Positions 1-11,625 of a stretch of 64,000 nt of DNA are shown here, in pieces (the first letter of the stretch is position 1; each line of letters opens with the position of its first letter). This DNA is from Myotis daubentonii. Its lineage: Eukaryota > Chordata > Mammalia > Chiroptera > Vespertilionidae. The stretch is taken from assembly GCF_963259705.1 (NCBI RefSeq), contig NC_081849.1, positions 57,074,093-57,138,092 of the forward strand. The letters run 5' to 3'. Made by a program: the position numbers and the translations under genes. The notes beneath the pieces are model-generated. The model did no database searches. It saw nothing but the letters and a program-made list of their open reading frames with translations, and was not told the DNA's origin.

Positions 1-626
1 ACATTGCCCTTCAGGGAGTCTTGAAACTGACAGAAACTGAGATGCTTCGGTGCAGGCCTTCTCCCATGCATGGCCCACGCATGGTGTGTTCAGAATCACA
101 CAGGTCTCCTTTGCTTTAATAACTTCTAAGCACAAGTGCTAGTCTCAGCTTAATTTCATTCTCAGTATTCTCTTTAAAGCGCTTTCCTTTAGATTTGAAG
201 TAAAGAATGAAGCAATCTCCATCCTCTGCCTTTATAATGTGGACTCACAGCACAGTTATTTCCAAACAATTCCTTTCTCTACATTATACAATGGTTCAGC
301 CTCAGAAAATTTATCTTAAGCAATTTTAAGCCGAAAGGGGATTACTTTATTTAATTAATGTGTGCCCAATTTTGGCAAGGCAGTAGAGCGGCTCCAAGTG
401 AGCCTGCTGGACAGACTCCCAGAACCACTGCCTGATGCTCCATCAGGCAATGGCCACAATCAGGAAACGTCAACCAACACTTTATACCAGTAGTTCCTGA
501 GGTTGCAAAAGGGGAGAACTCAGACAATGAATTCTGCAGTAATGCAGTTTTGCTTTTTGGCCTATGGTGGGGATAGGAGACAGAGAGTAAACAGGGTTAA
601 TATATAAAATATATATTATGCTAGAG
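1..626. other. No recognised feature
   Basis: I see no gene, convincing open frame or repeat family in this AT-rich stretch. Its last eight bases (619-626) are the left target duplication of the hAT element that follows. Confidence 0.5.
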
Positions 627-857
627 CAGTGATGGCAAACCTTTTGAGCTCAGCATGTCAGCATTTTGAAAAACCCTAACTTAACTCTGGTGCCGTGTTA
701 CATATAGAAATTCTTTGATATTTGCAACCATAGTAAAACACTTATATTTTCGATATTTATTTTATATATTTAAATGCCATTTAACAAAGAAAAATCAACC
801 AAAAAAATGAGTTCGCGTGTCACCTCTGACACGCGTGTCATAGGTTCGCCATCACGG
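627..857 (+). mobile_element. Non-autonomous hAT transposon (MITE)
   Basis: The element is 231 bp, begins CAGTGATGGCAAACCT and ends with the imperfect inverse AGGTTCGCCATCACGG. It is flanked by perfect 8-bp direct repeats TGCTAGAG at 619-626 and 858-865. Terminal inverted repeats starting CAGTG and 8-bp duplications with a CTAGA-like core are standard hAT hallmarks. There is no transposase frame, so it would have been moved in trans. A GTGTCA/TGACAC-rich subterminal block near 817-840 may be a transposase binding region (inference). Strand is nominal. Confidence 0.85.
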
Positions 858-909
858 TGCTAGAGGTTGATTATTGCTATGGAGACACACACAAAAAAAG
901 GAGTGTTGG

Positions 910-1133
910 TTCTTGCACTGAAGCATCAAAGGTTAAATTCCTGTCAAGGGCACGGACCTGGGTGGCAGGTTCAATCCAGGCCCTGGTCGGGGCACATGGG
1001 GGAGGCAACCAATGGATGTTTCTCTCTCACATAGATGTCTCTCTTTCTCTCTTTTCCTTCCTTCCACTCTCTCTAAAAATCAATGGGAAAAAAATATCCT
1101 CCAGTGAGGATTAAACAAAAGAAAAAACAAAAG
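910..1133 (+). mobile_element. Ves-type SINE, 5' truncated
   Basis: This plus-strand copy is of the bat tRNA-derived SINE type. A B-box-like GGTTCAATCC lies at 968-977. It is followed by the conserved 'gaggcaaccaatggatgtttc' zone, a CT-rich block at 1021-1075 and the tail AAAATCAATGGGAAAAAAATATCCTC, then A-rich sequence. The tail differs from the other Ves copies here and represents another subfamily. The tRNA-like head is degraded. Confidence 0.75.
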
Positions 1134-1189
1134 GAGGGAAGGGAGTCTGGCATATCACTACTGGGGGAAAGAAAATTCCACAAAGAAGA

Positions 1190-1835
1190 GGAAGAATACC
1201 TACTATGTTTAAGAAACAAGGAGGCCAGTGGGGTTAAAGCAGAGTGATAAAGGGTTAAGTCATAATAAAGTGAGGCCACAAAGTTATTGGCAGTGGGAGA
1301 GGGTGAAGATACAAAGTAGGGGCAGATCATGTAGGCCTTAGGAGTCAGTGTCAGGAATTGGTTCCTTACTGTGAGATGGAGACCTACTGAAGGGTTTATT
1401 CAGTGGAGTGACAGGAACTAACTTATTTTAACAGGATTCCTCTGGTTTTTGAGAATATGGAAAGAGAGATTTATTGGTCCGCTACTGAAATCATATGAGT
1501 GAGATATAATGGTGATTTTGATGAGGACGCCGGCAGTGGATGTGTTAGATGTGATCAAACTCAGCATAACTTTAGCTTAAAAATGTGTTAGTGAATCAGA
1601 TATGGAGTGTGAAAGAAAAGTCAAAGACAATTCAAGATTTTTATTTGAGCAGCTTGAAGGATATAGTTTCTATTAACTAAGATATGGAAGACTACAACAG
1701 GAAATTTGAGTGAGGAATGAAGTTTGGTTTTAGATATATTAAATTTGAAATGATTGTTAGACACTCAAGCTGAGAATTAAAAGAATTTGATATGTGAGTC
1801 TGGATATCCATGGACATTTCCTATTGAGATGTGAA
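1190..1835 (+). repeat. Ancient mammal-wide interspersed repeat, family not assigned
   Basis: Phrases such as GGCAGATCATGTAGGCCTTA, the later 'agggtttattcagtggagtgacaggaac' zone and the 3' 'gttagacactcaagctgagaa' zone match, by recollection, a long dispersed repeat common in placental genomes. I cannot name its family with confidence. It is diverged and has no coding capacity. Confidence 0.5.
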
Positions 1836-2672
1836 AACAAGGTGCCACCTCGTTTCCCTCGGAAGACCCCTTCCTTTGTTTCCATCACTTACTTTTTGTT
1901 CTGCTCATATTTTCATTTATTTATATTTTTGCTCTGTGCTTTAAGGTATTTCTTCCCCTTGATTTTTCATATCTTAGCAAGAATCATCCTCTCTTCATTT
2001 ACTGATATTAAATTTAACATAATTCAAGGGGAAAATGTTATATATACACAGACACGGCACGTGAATGTCCTAAAATGTTCTTGTTCTTATTGTGTTAAAT
2101 CAAGCAGCCCCCGCCCCTCCAGACGCTCTGTATCAGAGAGGCCTGTTCTGAGTCCTCTATTTGGTGTCTTCTTCGTGTACAGGTCCCCTGAGAAGGGGTT
2201 TTATCCTGTGTGCCGCTATCTGGAGCTCAGGGGCAAATTTCTATGGTATCAAAATCCTGAATGATGAAAAGGTTGATGGTTTGTCCTCTTGGACCTGGCG
2301 AAAGGCAGCTGGGAGGTAGTCAAATTGTTATCAAAGTACCAGCAAAAGACAGCGGGCTCCCAGGTTTCTGCTGAGGACTCCGTCCCTGGGGGTTGTAAAA
2401 ACCAAGAACCCTCACTGGGGCCTATATGGGCTATGGCTCAAGATATGCACAGAAATTCAGATCTTCTGTTCCCTCTCCTTGCCCTGTATTCTGGACTCCA
2501 TGCCAAGGGCAGAAAGCCTCCCTCTGTTCTTTCTTGATGTGAAAAAAAAGAACAAAAGAATTACCAGAATTGTCCAGATCTGAGCTTCATCCATTCAATA
2601 TTTTGCCAATAGAGGACCCAAATAGCTATGGGAGGCCATAATGTGGGAAATCAAAGGAATATGAGATAGCAT
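1836..2672. other. No recognised gene; GC-richer block with A-rich end
   Basis: The segment from about 2100 to 2536 is GC-richer than its surroundings and ends in an A-rich run (2541-2556). That resembles the outline of a retrocopy, but I do not recognise a parent gene, and I find no clear target duplication. Short open frames here look like chance. Confidence 0.3.
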
Positions 2673-3060
2673 TGATTTAGCACCTAGGTACTTATCTAGT
2701 CCTTGGAACTATTTCACAAGGTAGATATTATTGACTTCATTTGTATATGAAGAACCCTGCTTTAGAGGGAAGGTAAGAAAATGCCTATAGTCACTCAGTG
2801 TCACCCCAAATCTTTCTGACCCTTAATCCCATGGCTTAGCCACTGAACTCTTTACTCTTGAAATATTGTTACTTTTCTTAAAATATTGATACATATAAAT
2901 ATGTCTGAATACTTTTTCAATATTTCTTGATATTTCTGCATGTACTGCCTCTTGGGATAATACCCTAAGTGTGTCAGCCAGTCTCTCTGCCAGTAAATGG
3001 TAGAGTGGCTATTGGAACCCAGGATTGGCTGTCTCCAAAGCACATGCTCTTTCCACTACA
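2673..3060 (+). repeat. MIR SINE remnants
   Basis: Two MIR-like stretches lie in the plus orientation. The first (about 2673-2850) has the 'actatttcacaaggtagatattattgacttc' and 'gtcactcagtgtcacc' zones. The second (about 2985-3060) has AGAGTGGCTATTGGAACCCA followed by GGCTGTCTCCAAAGCACATG. These match the typical MIR 3' half (removal of core, then 'gaacccaggtctgtctgactcc'). The sequence between them is weaker. Confidence 0.65.
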
Positions 3061-5409
3061 CATTATTTTTTATAGTAAAATATACATGATTTCTATATTA
3101 GCCTCAGTTCCCTTTTATTAATGTGTATATATATATACTATTTTGAGAAATCACAAGCCTTAGGTAGATAAAAGCAAATTTCTCTGTGTCTTCCTAACCA
3201 TAAAGATATTCCTAGAAAGTTCTGATTACCTGGCTTGATACATCTCAGTTATTCCTCAATCTGAACACATCGTGCTTTGAGCTGGTCCTGGGAGTATGCT
3301 AAACCAACTTGGCAGCAGAGCTGGTGAGGTGTGTTTGGCATAATCTGTACATCCTCCTAGAACTACCTTAGTCCTTCTAACTTATCATATTGATAGTGTC
3401 TGGAGTAGTCATCATTGTTAAAGGACTGGATCTTGTCCAGGCCCATATTTTTGGACTTCTCTCAATCTCTTATCATGGCCCCAGAACCATGCTCTATTAA
3501 CTACTAAGGACCACCCAGGAATAGCATTTAAATTGGATGTAGCCATATCAAACTTCCCAGAGCTCCTTGGTCACCCAGGACCACCCAGAGAGAGCTCAGA
3601 AGATCTAGCAAAGTTTTGGTTCAGACTCAACTTCCAAAGAGTGTGATGTCTTTGGCATTGAGAAAGTAATTGGCTTGGATGCAGTATATCATCCCACCAC
3701 TTGGCTTCAGTGATGTGTATGAGCATCGGCTGTCTTCATGTGAGGATCACAGCCTGTGAATCATAAACTGCATCTTCCAAGAATGTTGCAAAAGCCCTCT
3801 CTCCAATATAGCCTACCCAATAGATTGAAGAAAGCTTTACCTTTTTCCTTTGATTGTCTTTGATTCTTGGTAAGTTCAGAACATTTTACTATCTATAGTG
3901 CATTGTGATTGTTTAGGTATATTGTATCAGATTCATGAAGGATATTGACATTTTCATTCAGCGTATTTCTGCCCATGAGTCTGGGGAACAACACAATATG
4001 AAGCATATAATGTAAAGATAGTATCAGGGTGAATCCTGTGAATTGTCAGGAGTAGGTAGGTACCTTTTTGTAGTGTAATGTATTTGTATGTCTTTGTTTT
4101 ACAAGAGCAGAAGTGGGATGTAATGAATGAGCATATTGAATCATTCTCTAGCTAAAAAATTTTGACCTTTTGAGTATATATTAGCACTGGCATATTCCAA
4201 ACCTTTCTATTAAATCCCTTGAGCAACCCAAAATTTATATTATTTAAAAGAAATTTTTCTTGTGTAAAGAGATACTAGTATAGTTACACTGCAAGTCACC
4301 ATATAATCTGACCTAAGCATAGACATGCCTTTAGAAAACCCAGGATGCTGCTTTTTCTGCAACCATCCATCAACCTAATGACCGGGAATGTAAGAAAATT
4401 CTATTTATGATATTCCACTTTCCCCAAAAACCAAGGACAGAAGGTTTCATCAGTTTATGAAATATTTAAAATTTCATCTAAGATAGATAAATTGAAGCCC
4501 AAGTGATAGATCTAGTGGAAAAAGGTAAAATTCTGCTAGATTTATTTGTCTATTTCTTGAATAAGAGGAGGGGTTAACCCAAGAGTCATTTGTCAACCAC
4601 CATGTGGAATCACTTATACCAGACTGAGCCATCAATTAAATTGGAAAGCATTTCCATTTACTTTCTAGATTATAGAAAAAAAAACACAAAAAACAATGCT
4701 TATACAAATGAGAAAGAGGGAGCAGCAAGACTATGCCCGGTTGATCCAATCCCCTGAGTTCCACCAATTCTATTACCATAGATTGTCTTTCATCACCTCC
4801 TGGATTTTCACCTTCAACTGCACTGCAATACTAGCATCCAGTTACACATCCACACCACTGGTTCGCAGACAGACTAAGAAATCTCTCCAATTTAGTCATT
4901 TATGTGTCAGCAAGCAGGGAGCACAGCTTCCCTCCTTGCCAGAAAGCTTACTTCTGCAGCACTGAAGTGATGGCCAGACATTTACAAGCCATTTTCTTTG
5001 GCTGACAATTTTGTTTTTAAACCCTTAATGGAGCATCTGCAACTACTGTTTTATTGAACTAATTTCAAATGCAGTCGTGTTTCCAGCAATCTATGACAGT
5101 TTTAAAAGTTTGAAGAGACCACTAGTTGGAGACAAGAGTAGAGTAGAGTAGATGTCTTTTATTGGGATTTGTTAACATCTTACTAAACTATGCTATAGAG
5201 ATACTTTAGGTCAAGCTACAAGATCACTCTTTAAAAATAAAAAATTCCATGTCAAGTGATAAAATGAGAACACACAAGCCAACAAATTCCTATTCCAATA
5301 TACAACTATCACAGACATATATAAAAAAAATATAAGGTGAATAATTTAAAAGGCCCTGAAAATGCCACAACAGATTAATTTTAAAGACTATACACTCATT
5401 TATTAAAAA
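3061..5409. other. No recognised feature
   Basis: I find no gene or classifiable repeat over about 2.3 kb. A repeated GGACCACCCAG (3510-3520 and 3579-3589) is the only internal duplication noticed. An open frame at 4696-4965 (89 codons) has no recognisable domain and no splice or promoter context, so I do not call it. Confidence 0.4.
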
Positions 5410-5665
5410 AAGAAACATTTTGCACCTATTATATTGTATATGCTGGGCACTCTTAGATTTATGGGACTCATCAGTGACTAAGGTGTCTGAGTTAGGAGCT
5501 GCCATTCTGGGGGTAGTGAATGCTGAGCATATTGAATCAAAGGTAATACATGAATTACAGATCTTGCTAGCATGTGATAAGTGCAAGGAAGAGGAGTTTG
5601 TTAAGGGAGCTCCTAAGTCCAGGAAATGGGAAGCGGTGTCAGGTCACAGAATTTGGGTGGGTCAG
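5410..5665 (+). repeat. Probable ancient interspersed repeat fragment
   Basis: The opening 'tattatattgtatatgctgggcactc' and the later 'gtgataagtgcaaggaagagg' resemble the 5' half of a common mammalian dispersed repeat ('tactatgtgccaggcactg ... gtgataagtgctatgaagg'). A similar, weaker trace occurs near 6770-6910. Family is not assigned. Confidence 0.35.
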
Positions 5666-7417
5666 TATACTATCTTAGTCAGGATCCAGTAACATACACT
5701 GAAAAGTCTATGGCTTGAGAGGATTGATGGGTGCACAAAGTGTAGTGTTCTATTATACTTAGAGAGAAGTCAATCAGTCATTTTAATAAGTTAAACTACA
5801 TTATTTATACAGTATTTCCACTTTACACAGGCTGTGTACTTGTCATATCACCCCTGTTTTTACTATATGTTAATATTATTTTAGGTTTTGTAAGTTATTT
5901 GGTATGATTTGATAGGTTATTATTTGGGTCTGGGAATGCTCAAATTTTTCCCATACATGTTAATGATAATTGCTTCTTCACTTATGTCATTTCAGCTTAC
6001 GAAAGCTTGCATACAAGTGCCCTACTTTCAGACAGCATGGAAAACCTATATGATCAGTAAAAGTTGAAGAAGGTACTAACTATGGTATAGAAAATCTTCC
6101 ATTGGAAATAAGAAATGTATATTATGTTACACTCCACAATGAGGTCACATCCCAAAACTATAATAGTCAATAATCAATTATTGCAATGTAACACAAAGCC
6201 ATTCTCAGAAGCTGAACAACTGGCAGAAGTTTTGAGTGATCTCCTTTGCCTGAATTACATGTTTACCATTGAGAATTGTATGAAGCCAGGTACAGGATGT
6301 CATTGCAATGTCTATTTGAATCAGAGGGGTTTTGCTTCTAGATTTACAGGACATTTGGCTCTATTCTTTGTTCCGCTATCCCATCAGTTATTTCTCAGGA
6401 GACCTATATTGCCCAGTCTTGTAAAATGGTCCATGCAGTTAGCGAAGGATAAAGATTGATGGAAAATATCCAGTTCTTTTCTCTGTTCCTCCAGTTCCTA
6501 CTTAATTTTAGCTTCATCTGTAGCCATGAGAGTCAGCCTAGCACAACTACAAAAATAAGCACACCCAGAGCCTGAAGAAATAAAAAGAAACTTTGAATGT
6601 GAGAGTGTAAGTAGTTCTAAGCTTAAAAATCAGGTATACCTATGTTTTCTCTTGAATATTTTTGTTTTACTCAGCGATTTTCTGGGAGAGGAGTATTCTA
6701 AGTTTATACATAAGAGTAAAAATGTTAAACCTTCTCTGAAATTTTGAGAGACTGTGTGATAAGTTTGAGGGATATGATATGAACCAGGCTAGTATGGTCT
6801 TGCATTCCTAAAGCTTACAGTATGAGGAAAGTGTACAAACGTAAAGGTAAAAATTAATTTAAACTCAATAACTGCAACAATAGTGAGGATATAGGATTCT
6901 GTGAGAGAATTTAGAATAGACATTCCCATGGGCATATTTAAGGATTAAATGCAATCCATTGTATATAAACTTTAACTCAACTCAAACTTTCTCCTGCTCT
7001 TAAGAAAGTATGTGGGGATAAAAATTAGAGACAATAGCTCTTTTATAATAATAATTAAAATATATATTATTTTATGCTAAGATATGTTCCATATCTTAAA
7101 TTGGGTGCATGTAGGGTATAATTCCATGAGAAAATAAAGCAACCCAAAATCTATTAGTATGGTTGGAGATGAATAGCTATAGCTAATGTCCATTTATATT
7201 AAAAGTAAAGAAATTATATTAGTCTATAAGGTGGTCAGTGCTTTAGTATGGTCATCCAATAGATATCACATTTTCAAATTGCTCACCTAAATTCATTGTT
7301 AAAAAGTTATACATAATAATGACTTGATACTGATTTTAATACTCAAAAGTAACAATGAAATGGAGCACATTACAAATTACTTTCACAATTCACCAAATAT
7401 AAATACCTTTTTTAAAG
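5666..7417. other. No recognised gene
   Basis: The region is AT-rich, with no recognised repeat beyond the weak trace near 6770-6910. A 114-codon frame at 6115-6459 shows no domain, signal peptide or recognisable family and is treated as chance. Confidence 0.4.
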
Positions 7418-7616
7418 TATATTTTTTTTATTGATTTCAGAGAGGCAGGAAGAGGGAGAGAGAGATTAAAACATCAATGATGAGAATCATTGATCAGCTG
7501 CCTCCTGCATGCCCCCGACTGGGGACCAAGCCCACAACCCAGGCATGTGCCCTTGACTAGAATCGAACCTGGGACCCTTCAGACCTATGCTCACTGAGCA
7601 AAATCAGCCAGGGCTA
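7418..7616 (-). mobile_element. Ves SINE, minus strand
   Basis: The element reads in reverse on the plus strand: an A-tail complement and TTTTATTGATTTCAGAGAGG at the left, then 'atcagctgcctcctgcatgcccc', 'ggcatgtgcccttgactagaatcgaacctgggaccc' (B-box complement) and the head complement 'cagccagggc' at the right. Flanks AAATACCTTTTTT and AAATATCTTTTTT look like a diverged target duplication. It belongs to the older 'gatttcagag' Ves subtype. Confidence 0.85.
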
Positions 7617-9630
7617 AATATCTTTTTTATGAGAAATAACCAAAAGACCTTTGGAAAGAGTTCATATTGATTTCAAAATGTCATTTTAGAAATAGAACTT
7701 CTTATAGTAGAATCCTTTAACCTCTACTGCAAAAATACTTGTCTTTGAGTTTATGTCTCAAAAAAACAACAACAATCAAATTGAATGGTCAGAAATATTT
7801 AATTCTGTTTATGGATATGTACTGTTATCAGATGTTTTAAAAAATTTTCCACAGGAAATTTATTGTAGTTATTCCGATAGCCAACAACTGGGACAGATGA
7901 TAAAAGGTGCTCAAAGATTAGCCAGCTGGATTTTTAAGGTTTTTCATAATTTAAGATGCCTTTCTATTTCCACAGTAAGAGTTGAGTCCACTGAATTTTA
8001 GTCTTGAGTCAGACCAGAGTTACTGTGGTATGAATTGAATAAAGGAACACTTTTTAAAAGATTTATTTCTTTCCTGTTTTCTAACAGAATAAATGCCCAC
8101 TCAATCACTGATGTAAATTTTACTATAGGGGACCCATGGAAGTAACAGAGATCACAGTCCCCAAAATCAGAGAATCTGAGCAAATGGTTGCTAAACTCAG
8201 GTTTATATCAGTCCAAAATAAATATCTTCTAATTTCTCCATCTAGTCTTATCCCCTAAAAGACTAAAAATTCTACACCTATAGCTGATCCCATCCTAGAG
8301 CAGATAGTACCAAAAAATAAAATAAAATAAATATATTTTTTCACTGTTCATAATCCCCAAGATAGTAGTTGTCAACTGGCCAGGGAATGTGTCTATGTGG
8401 GCCAAACCACAGATAAATATTTTATCAAGTGTATATTTATTTTACTATTTGGCATATCATAAATATGATCCAAATTTCCCTTTCTTCGTGAAATGTTAAT
8501 ATATGTGTTCTGATCTAAGGCCAGAAATCTCTGCCATATCAGTGATTTTAAAAGAATAGCAAAATAAAATTTTTTATATTATATCCAGATATTTGACTTC
8601 ATGTATTTAAAAACCTAGATTTATATAACTAGCCTCAATAATATTTAAACTATGAATGATATTCAAAAATAGAATATTCTTATTCTTTAAATACATTTCT
8701 AAAGAAAATATTTGAATTCCTAAATTAAGTAATGTACTTTCTGTGAATATTTTTGTGTGGCATATGATATTACAGTACATGCTCAAAAAAGACTGTAGGA
8801 TTTATTGAAAGATCAACAAGTATATGTCATAAAAATATCTAATCACATTAGCATAATGTTAACTGTGATATTATAAGCTTTCATGTATCCAGGTCAATGT
8901 AAAACCCTTTCTCACTAATGCACTTAAAAAATTCACTTTCTATATATAGGGGGAAAAGGATATCAAATTTCTTTTAAAAATGTTTTGCAGTATTCTATTT
9001 TAAAAATTAACTTTTTCAGAGTAATTAAAATGTGACTATAATTTGTAACTTAAGAAATTTGACTGAACACACATATTTTCTTTCCTTTCTTGTGGCAACC
9101 AACTTAAATTGACAGTAACAACACAAAAATAAAGAATACATTCGTAACAGGGAAAGTAATGGAAGGATTAGTAGTATACTAGAGAATTCAAGAGCAACAA
9201 AATGTAGATGAGAATCCTTTTCTGGGCAGTCAGGCAGCCTAGGTACCCTAACATACCCTGCCCTAAAAAGAACTAAGAATGCTAGATACAATGTACCTAG
9301 CATCAGTTACATTTGTGGATATGCTATAAAAGGGTAAGGATTATTTGAGGCCAAAAAATGAAGTGAGAGAAACTAAACAAAAATTTTGTTTTTACCTTGA
9401 AGATATTTGCCAAACTTAGAAAACCTTGAGACCTAGTTTTCAAGGTTTAAAAATCAGGAAACAGAAATAAATCCTAGAACCAAACCAATGTGGAAAGTCT
9501 GATAGATGATTTCCCACATAGACTTGAGAAAACCTGGTGCCACATTCTCAGTTCATATTTAGTCAGTGTAGTTGGTATAATCTGGGAGTTTTAGCCAGTA
9601 CAATAAGGCATGCATACATAAATATGTACA
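7617..9630. other. No recognised feature
   Basis: This stretch is strongly AT-rich, with no gene-like frame and no classifiable repeat. Frames at 7753-8001 and 9025-9303 lack any recognised domain. Confidence 0.4.
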
Positions 9631-9631
9631 T

Positions 9632-10066
9632 ATGTACATAGAAAAATGCATACACATTGAAAAGGAGGAAATAAATTTATCTTTATTTATAGATCATATG
9701 GTCATCTATGTAGAAAACCCTAAGGAATCTACCCTATCAAAAAAAAAAATAATCCTACCAGAACCTACCTCTCTAAAAAAACACACAAAACTATTAGCTA
9801 ATGAAAGTATGAAACTTATAGTATATAAGTTCAATATACAAAAATCCATTATGTTTATACATTAATAAATAATTGGATGCTGAAATTTATAAAGCAGTAG
9901 CATTTACCACATTATTGAATAAAATGAAACACTTAAGGATAACTTTACCAAAATATGTATAAGATCTGTATATTGGAAACTATGAATTGTTGCATAAAAA
10001 AATAAAGAGCTAAATATATAAAAATATATGCCATTAGAAAATTCAATATTGTTAATGCCACATCTT
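9632..10066 (+). mobile_element. Old L1 ORF2 fragment (upstream half)
   Basis: The DNA matches the reverse-transcriptase-proximal part of mammalian L1 ORF2. The zone 'gaaataaatttatctttatttatagatcatatggtc' corresponds to the stretch after the RT core. It is followed by 'ttcaatatacaaaaatccattatg', 'caaaatatgtataagatctgtatattgg' and AATTCAATATTGTTAATGCC, in the order expected for ORF2. Several stops and indels make it inactive. The element resumes after the inserted L1 fragment at about 11563, so this is the left half of a split older L1. Confidence 0.75.
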
Positions 10067-10176
10067 CCCAGTTTGATTTTTATTGAAAGGTACTTGTTTG
10101 TAGCCATTTCTTTTTTTTGTGTGTGTGGCTGTTTTCTTTCTGAGCTTTTTATTTATTCTTTTTTTTCTTTTTATAC

Positions 10177-11168
10177 CAGTCCCTTTAGCATTCCTTGCAT
10201 TGCTGGCTTGGTGGTGATAAACTCCCTTAGCTTAGCCTTTTTTTGTCTGTGAAGCTTCTTATTTCCCCTTCAAGTTTGAATGATAGCCTTGCTGGATAGA
10301 GTATTCTTGGATTCAGTCCTTTGCTTTGCATCACTTTGTAAATTTCAGTCCATTCTTTTCTGGCCTGATGTGTTTCTGTTGAGAAATCATTTGACAATCT
10401 AATGGGAGATCCCTTGTATGTAACTTTCCGTCTCTCTCTTGCAGCCTGTAAGATTCTCTCTTTGTCCTGAACATTTGCCATGGTAATTATGATGTGTCTT
10501 GGTGTGGGTCTTTTCGGGTTCACCTTGTTTGGGACTCTCTGGGCTTGTGTGACTTTTTTCTTCCCCACCTCAGGGAAGTTTTCTGACATTATTTCTTCTA
10601 ATAGGTTTTCTAATCCTTGTTCATCCTTCTGTTGTTCTGGTACTCCTATTATTCATATGTTGTTTCGTTTCATGTTGTCCCAAAGCTCCCTTAGGCTCTC
10701 CTCCTGTCTTTTAATTTTTTTCTCCAATTGCAGTACATTTTGGGTGTGTTTTGCTTCCTTGTCTTCTAATTCACTAATTCGGTCCTCAGCTTCTCCTAGT
10801 CTACTGTTGATACTTTCAATGGAGTTTTTCATTGCAGCTATATCACTCTTCATTTCTTCTTGGGTCTTACTTAAGTTGTTGATTTTTTCATCTGTTTCTT
10901 CTAGCTTCTTCCATATGTTATTGATTTTTTCATCTGTTTCTTCTTGCTTCTTGCAGAGGTTGTCGATTTTTTCATCTGTTTCTTCTTGCTTCTTGCAGAG
11001 GTTGTCGATTTTTTCCTCCATCCGGTTTATGCACTCTAGGACCCTTATTCTGAATTCTTTTTCTGTCATGTTGCATGCCTTTGTATTACTTAGCTGCTCT
11101 TCTGGAGAGTCCTCCTTCTCTTTCCTTTGGGGGTTTCTTTGTCTACCCATGTTTGATCTCACTGACAT
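10177..11168 (-). pseudogene. L1 ORF1 (ORF1p), nearly open but broken
   Basis: L1 ORF1p is the RNA-binding chaperone of LINE-1. It trimerises by a coiled coil and packages L1 RNA in the cytoplasm. Residues 1-50 (start at 11168; MGRQRN at 11150 is an alternative start) are a basic and acidic N-terminus. About 50-165 is a long heptad-rich coiled coil with a 14-residue tandem repeat. An in-frame TGA at 10650-10652 interrupts just after KRNNI, where family members usually have an arginine, which suggests CpG decay. Beyond it the RRM and C-terminal domain follow: SENFPEVGKK, PRHIIITMANVQDKERILQA, YKGSPIRLSNDFS. A further indel near 10227 shifts the last part (EFITTKPAMQGMLKGLV, stop near 10179). 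With one stop and one frameshift it cannot encode a full protein, but it is well preserved and so fairly recent. Confidence 0.88.
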
Positions 11169-11544
11169 ACCTAGACGTTGAGTCGTTCAGTGGTTGCTCC
11201 CTTGGTGGCAGTGACTCCTTGGTCTGTGGTTGCTCTTCGGGCGGTTGCGGTAGCAGCTGCTCTTCAGTTGGCAGCAGCTCCTCTGGTGGGTGCTGTTCAC
11301 AGCTGTGGTGGCTCTTCTGGCTGGTGGGGCAAGGTTTCACGTACAGCTGCTGTTCCTCAGCAGAGGATGTGGTGTTCAGGAGGTTGCTGTTGCTTGGATC
11401 TGCTTTCCAGGGGAGTTCTGCTCTTCCCGGCTGCAAACCGTCTCACCAGCTGAGCAATTTCGCCAATTAGGTGTGGGTGTTACTAGTTTCAGCTGCTCAT
11501 TCCATTTGCTCCCGGACACGACCTGGGACGCGTCTGCCTATATC

Positions 11545-11555
11545 GCCGCCATCTT
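11545..11555 (-). promoter_or_regulatory. YY1-type motif at L1 5' end
   Basis: On the minus strand the sequence reads AAGATGGCGGC, about 10 bases inside the L1 5' end. In human L1 a YY1 site at this place sets the transcription start. Presence here indicates that the true 5' terminus of this L1 is kept. Binding is inferred from the motif only. Confidence 0.6.
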
Positions 11556-11578
11556 CCGTCTCCCCAGTTTGATTTTTA

Positions 11579-11625
11579 AATCCAACCAACAAAAGTAAAT
11601 TCTAGTAGACCTTTTTAAAATAAAA
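11579..11625 (+). mobile_element. Old L1 ORF2 fragment (middle sliver)
   Basis: This short stretch continues the old plus-strand L1 ORF2 between the inserted L1 5' fragment and the inserted L1 3'UTR. It ends in 'tctagtagacctttttaaaat', corresponding to the ORF2 zone before 'gacaagctgattctaaaat'. Confidence 0.5.

Larger units (their letters stand above)
10067..11578 (-). mobile_element. L1 5' fragment (5'UTR + ORF1 + ORF2 start) with 16-bp target duplication
   Basis: A minus-strand L1 piece is bounded by perfect 16-bp direct repeats CCCAGTTTGATTTTTA at 10067-10082 and 11563-11578. In L1 orientation it starts at about 11562 with GGAGACGGAAGATGGCGGCG. That start contains the AAGATGGCGGC YY1-type motif typical of full-length L1 5' ends. 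The piece runs through the 5'UTR and ORF1 and stops nine codons into ORF2 (10107 down to about 10081, MATNKYLSI). There is no ORF2 body, no 3'UTR and no poly(A) next to the right duplication, so it is not an ordinary full-length or 5'-truncated insertion. It splits an older L1 ORF2, so it is younger than that copy. Confidence 0.85.

Noticed and set aside
1794..2264. 156-codon plus-strand frame
   Set aside because: Starts within an ancient repeat, has no recognisable domain and no splice or promoter context.
2100..2556. Possible retrocopy with A-rich end
   Set aside because: No parent gene recognised and no target duplication found.
6115..6459. 114-codon plus-strand frame
   Set aside because: No domain, signal peptide or neighbouring exon signal; plausible by chance in 64 kb.
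10480..11598. Several plus-strand frames of 90-233 codons
   Set aside because: Antisense to L1 ORF1 and 5'UTR; the minus-strand reading is the real one.
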